From assembly GCA_964369165.1 (NCBI GenBank), contig CAYJFE010000099.1, positions 1 to 8,956 on the forward strand: a stretch of DNA of 8,956 bases. The letters are read 5' to 3'. A model generated the notes under the pieces. That model was not told the origin of the DNA. It did no database searches and was given only the letters and a program-made list of their open reading frames with translations. A program made the translations under genes and the position numbers. Shown in pieces: positions 1 through 5,155 of the stretch. Each line of letters starts with the position of its first letter. Within the stretch, counting starts at the first letter, position 1. This DNA is from CAYJAZ01 sp964369165 (GTDB taxonomy: Bacteria; Desulfobacterota; Desulfovibrionia; Desulfovibrionales; Desulfovibrionaceae).

Positions 1-6
1 GAGTTT

Positions 7-54
7 GAGGGGGAAAACCTCGTTTTTATCAAAAAAAACGTGGTTTTCCCCCTC
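7..54. terminator. Long hairpin upstream of argS, possible terminator of the preceding gene
   Basis: A perfect 13-bp inverted repeat (GAGGGGGAAAACC at 7–19, its complement at 42–54) continues inward past one T·T mismatch into 7 more pairs (21–27 with 34–40), leaving a 6-nt loop. A transcript of either strand would fold strongly. The outer arm is not followed by a T-run on either strand, so it is not a textbook intrinsic terminator. It could still end transcription from a gene left of the window, protect an mRNA 3' end, or be a member of a palindromic repeat family. The structure is seen directly; the role is inferred. Confidence 0.5.
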
Positions 55-76
55 ACCAATAGCTAAAATAAATCCC

Positions 77-105
77 TTTACAAAATTCAAGAAATTTTCT
101 AGACT
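77..105 (+). promoter_or_regulatory. Candidate sigma-70-type promoter of argS
   Basis: TTTACA at 77–82 (5 of 6 to the -35 consensus) lies 17 nt before TAGACT at 100–105 (4 of 6 to the -10 consensus). Transcription would start near 112 and give a short leader of about 25 nt before the argS start codon. The site sits just downstream of the hairpin at 7–54, as expected if that hairpin closes the previous unit. The region is AT-rich, so chance matches are likely and this is only a candidate. Confidence 0.35.
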
Positions 106-117
106 ATCTATATATTA

Positions 118-135
118 ATACATTCTGGAGTGTAT
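118..135 (+). promoter_or_regulatory. Ribosome-binding site of argS inside a small hairpin
   Basis: The Shine–Dalgarno sequence GGAG at 127–130 lies 6 nt before the ATG at 137. It falls inside an imperfect palindrome: ATACATT (118–124) can pair with AGTGTAT (129–135) through one T·G wobble, so GAG would be partly hidden in a short AT-rich stem. This could tune initiation, but the stem is weak and may be incidental. Confidence 0.4.
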
Positions 136-136
136 A

Positions 137-1789
137 ATGCGTGCAGCAAAAGTTTTTAAAGAGGCTTTAGTAAAAGTTTTGGAAGATAAAGGCATTGCCT
201 ATCCAGCTAAAACAACTATAGAACCACCAAAAGACAAGAAACATGGTGATATAGCAACAAATGTTGCTATGGTGCTTGCCAAAGAATTGGGAAAAAATCC
301 ACGTGAAATTGCGACGGATTTCCAAAACGCTCTTGTTGAAGCTTTGCCGAGCGGCACACGCATCGACATTGCAGGCGCGGGCTTTTTGAATTGCACTTTT
401 GAAAATTCCTTTTGGTGGGAAACTTTACGCATGGTGGAAAATCAAAAAGATGATTTTGGCACTTTAGTTCAAGAAAATCCACGCTCTATCTTGGTGGAAT
501 ATGTTTCTGCTAACCCTACTGGGCCTCTTCATATTGGTCATGGCAGGGGCGCGGCTGTTGGCGATAGCCTTCTTCGTATATTAAAAAAAGCAGGGCACAC
601 TATTTCCTCAGAATATTATATTAATGATGCCGGCAACCAAATGCGCACACTCGGCCTTTCTGTTTGGCTCAGAGCCTTGGAATTAGAAGGTAAAAACCCT
701 ACTTTCCCTGAAAGCTATTATAAGGGCGATTATATAATTGATATTGCAAGAGAAATGCTTCAAGCAAATCCAAGTCTTTGCTCTATGCCAGAACAAGAAG
801 GCATTGATTTATGCTATGAATACGGCATGAAAGTTATTTCTGACGGCATTCGTGAAGATTTGCAAGAATTTCGTGTGCATCATGACAGATGGTTTTCTGA
901 AAAATCCTTGGTAGAAAGCAATGAAGTGGAAGAATGCTTCAATCTTTTGAAAGAGAAGGGTTTAGCCTTTGATAAGGACGAAGCTCTTTGGTTTAATACC
1001 ACACAATTTGGCGACGATAAAGACAGAGTGCTTATCAAAAGTGATGGGCAACTCACTTATTTTGCTTCAGATATTGCTTACCATAATAATAAATATAATC
1101 GTGGCTATGACTATCTTATAGATGTTTGGGGCGCTGATCATCATGGTTATATTCCGCGTATGAAGGCGGCGATTACAGCTCTTGGCAGAAATCCAGAAGA
1201 AGATTTTCATGTGGTGCTTATACAACTGGTAAATCTTTTGAGAAATGGCCAACCTGTTGCTATGTCTACTCGTTCAGGTGAATTTGACACTTTGAGTGAT
1301 GTAGTGAAAGAAGTAGGTGTTGATGCGGCAAGATTTATGTTTTTATCAAGAAAGTCAGATACTTCATTAGATTTTGACTTAGAACTTGTCAAACAAAGAA
1401 ATTTAGAAAATCCTGTCTATTATGTGCAATACGCACACGCTAGGGTTTATGGCCTTATAAGAAGAGCGCAAGAAGCAGGGTTCGCATTTGCGAACATGGA
1501 CGATCAAATTTTGCAAAAGCTTACTTCTGAAGACGATATGATGCTCTTGCAAGCTCTTGATCAATTTGAAGATACTGTGCTTCTTGCTTCAAAAAACTTA
1601 GCTGTGCACACAATTTCGCACTATTTGCAAGATTTAGCGGGCAAAGTTCACTCGTATTATGCAAAAAATCCTGTGTTGAATGTGGATAATGCGCTTGCAA
1701 ATGCAAGACTTCTACTTTTGAAAAACTGCGCCCAAGTGATTAAGAATGGCCTTGACTTACTTGGAGTTGAAGCTCCTGAAAGTATGTAG
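137..1789 (+). CDS. argS: Arginyl-tRNA synthetase
   Basis: Class I aminoacyl-tRNA synthetase that charges tRNA-Arg with arginine using ATP in the cytoplasm. The 550-residue product has the usual family length. Residues about 5–100 form the N-terminal tRNA-recognition domain typical of ArgRS (KKHGDIATNVAM, then GKNPREIA). The HIGH signature is HIGH at 132–135 within the family motif ANPTGPLHIGHGRG. The second catalytic loop is the degenerate MSTRSG at 376–381, which in ArgRS replaces canonical KMSKS. It is followed by the VGVDAARFMFLSR segment and the C-terminal DALR anticodon-binding domain (YYVQYAHARVYGLIRRA). The ATG is supported by GGAG six bases upstream. The SPOR-domain gene starts 9 nt after the stop, suggesting cotranscription. 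Nothing appears truncated. Confidence 0.97.
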   Translation: MRAAKVFKEALVKVLEDKGIAYPAKTTIEPPKDKKHGDIATNVAMVLAKELGKNPREIATDFQNALVEALPSGTRIDIAGAGFLNCTFENSFWWETLRMVENQKDDFGTLVQENPRSILVEYVSANPTGPLHIGHGRGAAVGDSLLRILKKAGHTISSEYYINDAGNQMRTLGLSVWLRALELEGKNPTFPESYYKGDYIIDIAREMLQANPSLCSMPEQEGIDLCYEYGMKVISDGIREDLQEFRVHHDRWFSEKSLVESNEVEECFNLLKEKGLAFDKDEALWFNTTQFGDDKDRVLIKSDGQLTYFASDIAYHNNKYNRGYDYLIDVWGADHHGYIPRMKAAITALGRNPEEDFHVVLIQLVNLLRNGQPVAMSTRSGEFDTLSDVVKEVGVDAARFMFLSRKSDTSLDFDLELVKQRNLENPVYYVQYAHARVYGLIRRAQEAGFAFANMDDQILQKLTSEDDMMLLQALDQFEDTVLLASKNLAVHTISHYLQDLAGKVHSYYAKNPVLNVDNALANARLLLLKNCAQVIKNGLDLLGVEAPESM

Positions 1790-1798
1790 GAGAAAGCT

Positions 1799-3022
1799 AT
1801 GCGTTTAGCCAAAAAAAATTCTTCCAAAATGCGTTCCTATACTTCTGTGCCTAGAACTTCCACCCAGAATGCGCAAAAACCGCAATCAAAGGCGGATATT
1901 CTTGATTCTTCACCGCGCCCAAACGTGCGTAAAGATGGCTATGCCAGTGTAAACTCAAGTGCAACAAAAGCAAAATCTGAAATTGAAGTAAATCCAAATT
2001 CGCCTTTTTTACAAGAAGTTCATTTTGAAGGAAATTCTGAAAATCAAAAAGAGGCCATGGACGAAATCAAAAGTTTGCGCATAGAAAAAACAGCAAAAAA
2101 GAAAAAAGAAGAAATTGAAGACTTTTCGCAGAACTTGCCTGATACAGACTCAAATAATGACGAGCAAAATCAAGTAGATAATGAGGAATATGGTAAAAGC
2201 CCATTAAAACTTTCCAAAGAAAGCAATGAAAAATTGAGCGCTTTGAAAAAATCACTTATTGAATCAGAAGAGTCAAAAAATACTTACTTTGTTGTTAAAG
2301 ATAGCAATACAAAGGAAAATGCTATCTATTCCGACACAAAAAATTATTCGCGTGAAGAGCGTTTAGCTCTAGCAAATCAAAAAAATTATGCCCATTCGTC
2401 TGCATGGCAATGGACATTGACTTTGCGCCCAGCTTCTGTGATCACAGGAATCACAGTTTTGTGCATAACTCTTGGATTTTTCTTCTTATTTGGCCTTATA
2501 GTTGGCCGAGGGCTCACACCTGCTTCCGAACCTCTGCCACTTGTTTCAATTGTGCCAACGGAAGATGAAAGCCTTCTTACAGAAGACGCTCCGATCTTGC
2601 AAGCTGAAGAATTGGGATATGCCTCCGCTTTGAAAAAGCCAGATGAAATAGTTCCTGTTCCTCTTGATCCAAACGCAAGCGCACAAACAGCAGGGCAAGC
2701 AGGAACGACCCCTTATCCAATAGGTGAAGGGGCAAGCGCAGTAGAAGGCGAAGTTGTGCCCGAAGCTGAACCAGTTTTGCAAATCTTTGAATACACGCTT
2801 CGTGTAGCTTCACTTAAAAATTCAAAAGATGCTGACGCGCTTAAAGCTCGCCTTGAAAGAGATGGCTTGAGGTCAACCGTCACAAGAAGTGGCTCATGGT
2901 ATTCTGTGAATGTGCTCTTCTTAGGGCAAGAAAGCTCCTTTGAAGAAATGCGCAAGTCGCTCACTAAATACGGGATTAAAGATTCAATAATTACCGACAA
3001 AAAAGCATTGAAATTAGACTAA
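1799..3022 (+). CDS. Membrane-anchored SPOR-domain protein with long acidic/basic cytoplasmic region
   Basis: A 407-residue protein ending in a SPOR domain (about residues 331–402; YTLRVASLKNSKDADALKARL, then GLRSTVTRSGSWYSVNV). SPOR domains bind glycan strands lacking stem peptides, which are enriched at the division septum. One transmembrane helix lies at about residues 213–235 (VITGITVLCITLGFFFLFGL), so the first ~210 residues should be cytoplasmic and the rest periplasmic. A Pro/Ala/Glu-rich linker (about 240–325) joins helix and SPOR. The N-terminal part is low-complexity, Ser/Lys/Glu-rich (KKKKEE near 100) and without a recognisable fold; it probably is disordered. In many SPOR proteins the helix lies close to the N-terminus, so this long inner region is notable. 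AGGAG overlapping the argS stop supports the start. A septal role is inferred; I cannot name a specific ortholog. Confidence 0.85.
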   Translation: MRLAKKNSSKMRSYTSVPRTSTQNAQKPQSKADILDSSPRPNVRKDGYASVNSSATKAKSEIEVNPNSPFLQEVHFEGNSENQKEAMDEIKSLRIEKTAKKKKEEIEDFSQNLPDTDSNNDEQNQVDNEEYGKSPLKLSKESNEKLSALKKSLIESEESKNTYFVVKDSNTKENAIYSDTKNYSREERLALANQKNYAHSSAWQWTLTLRPASVITGITVLCITLGFFFLFGLIVGRGLTPASEPLPLVSIVPTEDESLLTEDAPILQAEELGYASALKKPDEIVPVPLDPNASAQTAGQAGTTPYPIGEGASAVEGEVVPEAEPVLQIFEYTLRVASLKNSKDADALKARLERDGLRSTVTRSGSWYSVNVLFLGQESSFEEMRKSLTKYGIKDSIITDKKALKLD

Positions 3023-3040
3023 ATTCATTCTTTCGCGTTT
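3022..3040. repeat. 19-bp direct repeat, copy 1 (at SPOR gene stop codon)
   Basis: AATTCATTCTTTCGCGTTT begins on the last base of the SPOR gene's TAA and recurs without mismatch at 3160–3178, 138 bp later. Weaker similarity continues upstream: GAAATTAGA before this copy resembles GAATTTAGA before the second. This suggests a duplicated gene end rather than chance. Confidence 0.85.
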
Positions 3041-3056
3041 TTTCTGCCAAAAAGAT

Positions 3057-3109
3057 AAATTTTTGCTCAAATCATGTATGTTTTTAATACACTCATTTCG
3101 CAAAAATTT
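3057..3109. repeat. 10-bp inverted repeat inside the left duplication
   Basis: AAATTTTTGC at 3057–3066 is the exact reverse complement of GCAAAAATTT at 3100–3109, with 33 nt between. A smaller TGTAT/ATACA pair lies within the loop. The segment is very AT-rich, so short inverted repeats are not rare here, but a 10-bp perfect pair inside the segment bounded by 3022–3040 and 3160–3178 is worth noting. Confidence 0.5.
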
Positions 3110-3159
3110 CCTTTTTGTTGAAAATTCCACGAAATTTATGAATTTAGAAATACACCTGG

Positions 3160-3178
3160 AATTCATTCTTTCGCGTTT
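3160..3178. repeat. 19-bp direct repeat, copy 2 (next to terminator)
   Basis: Exact second copy of AATTCATTCTTTCGCGTTT, ending 10 bp before the terminator stem. If this copy were joined directly to the SPOR stop codon, the gene would be followed almost immediately by its terminator. Confidence 0.85.
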
Positions 3179-3180
3179 AT

Positions 3181-3215
3181 AAAAAAAAGCCGATTCATAA
3201 GAATCGGCTTTTTTT
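3181..3215. terminator. Bidirectional intrinsic terminator between SPOR gene and glnS
   Basis: GCCGATTC (3189–3196) pairs perfectly with GAATCGGC (3201–3208) around an ATAA loop. It is followed by seven Ts (3209–3215) and preceded by eight As (3181–3188). It therefore reads as an intrinsic terminator on both strands, which suits its place between two convergent genes. It would end the argS–SPOR transcript and the glnS transcript. Confidence 0.93.
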
Positions 3216-3229
3216 AGTCTAATTAATTA

Positions 3230-3247
3230 TTAACCTTTCTTTTTATC
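3230..3247. repeat. Second copy of the glnS 3' end
   Basis: TTAACCTTTCTTTTTATC nearly matches 3344–3362 (TTAACCTTTCTTTTCTATC), which encodes the last residues and stop of glnS on the minus strand: 14 identical bases, then TATC after a one-base indel. Read on the minus strand this copy would also spell Lys-Lys-Gly-stop, as glnS does. It lies about 15 nt from the terminator T-run, where a compact glnS would be expected to end. Confidence 0.7.
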
Positions 3248-3252
3248 GCATA

Positions 3253-3279
3253 GATTTCTATACATTCGTATACGAAATC
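3253..3279. repeat. Hairpin 1 between the glnS-end copies
   Basis: GATTTCTATAC (3253–3263) pairs with GTATACGAAATC (3268–3279): 11 base pairs with one bulged base (3273) and an ATTC loop. It lacks a flanking T-run, so it is not an obvious terminator. It sits within the segment that separates the two copies of the glnS end. Confidence 0.6.
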
Positions 3280-3287
3280 CTCACAGC

Positions 3288-3307
3288 GCAAGAAGCGTGG
3301 TTCTTGC
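3288..3307. repeat. Hairpin 2 between the glnS-end copies
   Basis: GCAAGAA (3288–3294) pairs perfectly with TTCTTGC (3301–3307) around a 6-nt loop. It is followed by the GCGAAC-type repeat at 3306–3340. On the minus strand it lies downstream of the glnS stop and would be in the 3' untranslated region. Confidence 0.55.
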
Positions 3308-3340
3308 TTGTTCGCTAAAGCCTTTGTTCGCTTCGCTCTC
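3306..3340 (-). repeat. GCGAAC-type dispersed repeat downstream of glnS
   Basis: On the minus strand this reads as two related units, GAGAGCGAAGCGAAC (3340–3326) and CTTTAGCGAACAAGC (3320–3306). The second matches, with one indel, the sequence just after the mltG stop codon at the far end of the window (8935–8950). Both lie immediately 3' of a gene and in the same orientation relative to it. Confidence 0.55.
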
Positions 3341-3343
3341 AGC

Positions 3344-5023
3344 TTAACCTTTCTTTTCTATCTTCGCCCAAGAGTCCTTGAGTGTGACAACTCTATTATA
3401 GACTGGTGCGCCGTCTTGGCTTTCTTTGTCAACGCAGAAATAGGCTAAACGCTCGAATTGAACTTTGTCGTAGGCTTTGTATGTAAGCAAATGCGGTTCA
3501 GCAAATGCTTTAATCCTTTTATGAGAATCAGGATTGAGCACATCAAGGAAGCTTTGTCCTTCGGGTAATGAATTGGGGTTCTCAACTGCGAACAATTGTT
3601 CATAAATATTAACGTCGATTTCCTTGCATTCATTTGCGCTCACCCAATGTATTGTGCCCTTGATTTTTCTGCCGTCTGCGCTTGTGCCACCCTTTGTTTC
3701 AGGATCATAAGTGCACAGAATTTCAATTACTTCGCCATTTTCATCTTTCACGACATCTGTGCAGGTGATATAATAGGCATAACGTAGGCGAACTTCTTGG
3801 CCAGGAGCTAAGCGATGATATTTCTTTGGTGCTTCCAAGCGAAAATCGTCTTTTTCAATATAGAGCGTGCGTGAAAATGGCACTTGACGTGAGCCATATT
3901 CAGCATTTTCAGGGTGTAGTGGCGCATCAAAATATTCTACTTGCCCTTCTGGATAGTTCGTAATTGTCACCTTGATAGGATCCAATACAGCCATAAGGCG
4001 AGGAGTGATTTCATTCAAGTGCTCACGCACACAAGATTCAAGCTGTCCAAATTCCACTACAGAATCAGGCACTCGCCCAACGCCAATGCGTGCACAGAAA
4101 TTGCGTATTGACTCAGGTGTGTAGCCACGTCGTCTAAAGCCACAAATGGTTGGCATACGTGGATCGTCCCATGAAGACACATAATTTTCTTTCACAAGCT
4201 GAATAAGTTTACGCTTTGAAAGAACTGTGTAGGAAAGCTGCAAGCGTGCAAATTCCACTTGCTGCGAGCGGTAAACGTCAAGAGTATTCAAAACCCATTC
4301 GTAGAGTTCTCTATTGTTTTCAAATTCAAGAGTACAGATAGAGTGCGTGATATTTTCTAAGGAATCAGAAAGGCAATGCGTGAAATCATACATAGGATAG
4401 ACACACCATTTGTCGCCTGTTCTGTGGTGATGTGCGTGACGAATGCGATAGATTGCAGGGTCACGCATAGAAATATTTGGTGAAGCCATATCGATTTTTG
4501 CACGGAGAATATATCTGCCGTCTTCAAATTCGCCATCTCTCATGCGTTTGAACAAATCAAGAGATTCAGCTATAGGGCGGTTACGATAAGGGCTTTCTTT
4601 GCCAGCTTCTGTGAGTGTACCACGAGTGGCACGAATTTCTTCGGCACTTAATTCGCACACATAGGCCTTATCCATTTCTATAAGTTTTATGGCAAAATTA
4701 TACAATTCTTCAAAATAATCGGAGGCAAATTTTACATCGCCGTTCCACTTATAGCCAAGCCATTTTACATCTTCAAGGATTGAATCGACATATTCAGTAT
4801 CTTCTTTTACAGGATTAGTATCGTCAAAGCGCATATTACAAGTGCCTTGAAATTCTTCGGCTATGCCATAGTTTATGCAGATAGATTTTGCGTGCCCTAT
4901 GTGCAAATAGCCATTTGGTTCAGGCGGAAAGCGTGTTGCCACGCGGGCATCAAAAATGCCTTCTTTTGTATCTTTTGCTACGCGTTCGCGCAAGAAATCT
5001 TGTGTTGTAGGTGTTTGTTCCAT
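3344..5023 (-). CDS. glnS: Glutaminyl-tRNA synthetase
   Basis: Class Ib synthetase that attaches glutamine to tRNA-Gln in the cytoplasm, so this organism can charge tRNA-Gln directly. From the chosen start the product has 559 residues, close to the 554 of E. coli GlnRS. HIGH is at 41–44 in FPPEPNGYLHIGHAKS, and the second catalytic signature VLSKR is at 267–271 (the family usually has VMSKR). PMYDFTHCLSDSLENITHSI and the DDPRMPTICGFRRRGY segment are typical, followed by the two-barrel anticodon-binding region. I place the start at 5023 rather than the in-frame ATG at 5062 because AAAGAGG (5030–5036) sits six bases upstream of it, while 5062 would fall inside the probable promoter. The stop region is duplicated at 3230–3247. 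Confidence 0.96.
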   Translation of the reverse strand: MEQTPTTQDFLRERVAKDTKEGIFDARVATRFPPEPNGYLHIGHAKSICINYGIAEEFQGTCNMRFDDTNPVKEDTEYVDSILEDVKWLGYKWNGDVKFASDYFEELYNFAIKLIEMDKAYVCELSAEEIRATRGTLTEAGKESPYRNRPIAESLDLFKRMRDGEFEDGRYILRAKIDMASPNISMRDPAIYRIRHAHHHRTGDKWCVYPMYDFTHCLSDSLENITHSICTLEFENNRELYEWVLNTLDVYRSQQVEFARLQLSYTVLSKRKLIQLVKENYVSSWDDPRMPTICGFRRRGYTPESIRNFCARIGVGRVPDSVVEFGQLESCVREHLNEITPRLMAVLDPIKVTITNYPEGQVEYFDAPLHPENAEYGSRQVPFSRTLYIEKDDFRLEAPKKYHRLAPGQEVRLRYAYYITCTDVVKDENGEVIEILCTYDPETKGGTSADGRKIKGTIHWVSANECKEIDVNIYEQLFAVENPNSLPEGQSFLDVLNPDSHKRIKAFAEPHLLTYKAYDKVQFERLAYFCVDKESQDGAPVYNRVVTLKDSWAKIEKKG

Positions 5024-5029
5024 ACTCAT

Positions 5030-5036
5030 CCTCTTT
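5030..5036 (-). promoter_or_regulatory. Ribosome-binding site deciding the glnS start
   Basis: On the minus strand AAAGAGG ends six bases before the ATG at 5023. The nearer ATG at 5029 abuts it and the far ATG at 5062 has no recognisable Shine–Dalgarno sequence, so 5023 is the best start. Confidence 0.75.
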
Positions 5037-5050
5037 AATAAGATTGTGTT

Positions 5051-5079
5051 TGTATAGCGCATTTTAAAAGAAAGGTCAA
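5051..5079 (-). promoter_or_regulatory. Probable sigma-70-type promoter of glnS
   Basis: On the minus strand TTGACC (5079–5074; 5 of 6 to the -35 consensus) and TATACA (5056–5051; 4 of 6 to the -10 consensus) are separated by exactly 17 nt. Transcription would begin near 5044 and leave a leader of about 20 nt before the start codon at 5023. Because the -10 lies downstream of the ATG at 5062, this promoter also argues against that longer reading. Confidence 0.6.
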
Positions 5080-5086
5080 ATTTTTC

Positions 5087-5115
5087 TTGCGAGTCAAGGC
5101 TATAAGTGTTATTTT
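5087..5115 (+). promoter_or_regulatory. Candidate promoter of the HD-hydrolase operon, with repeated CTTGCGAG motif
   Basis: TTGCGA (5087–5092; 4 of 6) and TATTTT (5110–5115; 4 of 6) are 17 nt apart and would start transcription near 5122, about 34 nt before the ATG. An alternative is TATAAG at 5101–5106 with a poor -35. The sequence CTTGCGAG occurs at 5086–5093 and again at 5119–5126, 33 bp apart, roughly three helical turns, so a regulator could bind both. The promoter call is weak; the repeat is directly visible. Confidence 0.35.
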
Positions 5116-5155
5116 CAGCTTGCGAGAAATTAATACAATAAAAAAAGAGCCTAAT

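Larger units (their letters stand above)
3023..3343. other. 321-bp convergent intergenic region
   Basis: This gap lies between the stop codons of the SPOR gene (plus strand) and glnS (minus strand). I see no credible gene or tRNA in it. It holds a central bidirectional terminator (3181–3215), a 19-bp direct repeat on the left (3022–3040 and 3160–3178), a short repeat on the right matching the glnS 3' end (3230–3247), and two hairpins plus GCGAAC-type repeats between 3253 and 3340. Removing one unit of each duplication would leave a compact region of about 70 bp containing mainly the terminator. Confidence 0.8.

Noticed and set aside
2713..3000. 95-codon open frame on the minus strand inside the SPOR gene
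   Set aside because: It lies wholly antisense to a well-supported gene, resembles no known protein and has no convincing start signal, so it is a shadow frame.
3240..3253. 14-base match TTTTTATCGCATAG with 5375–5388 inside the HD gene
   Set aside because: The second copy is ordinary coding sequence of the HD protein and there is no similarity beyond the match. At this AT content one such match in 9 kb is expected by chance.
3023..3343. tRNA, small RNA or short gene in the convergent gap
   Set aside because: No cloverleaf, no open frame with a ribosome-binding site, and no conserved RNA pattern that I recognise. The hairpins are too small to identify an RNA gene.
5024..5062. N-terminal extension of GlnRS from the ATG at 5062
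   Set aside because: It has no ribosome-binding site and begins upstream of the best -10 element (5051–5056) for glnS. The ATG at 5023 has AAAGAGG at proper spacing and gives the normal protein length.
5087..5155. TTG-initiated extension of the HD-domain protein
   Set aside because: The TTG coincides with the candidate -35 region, has no Shine–Dalgarno sequence, and the added residues look like translated intergenic DNA. ATG 5156 is better supported.
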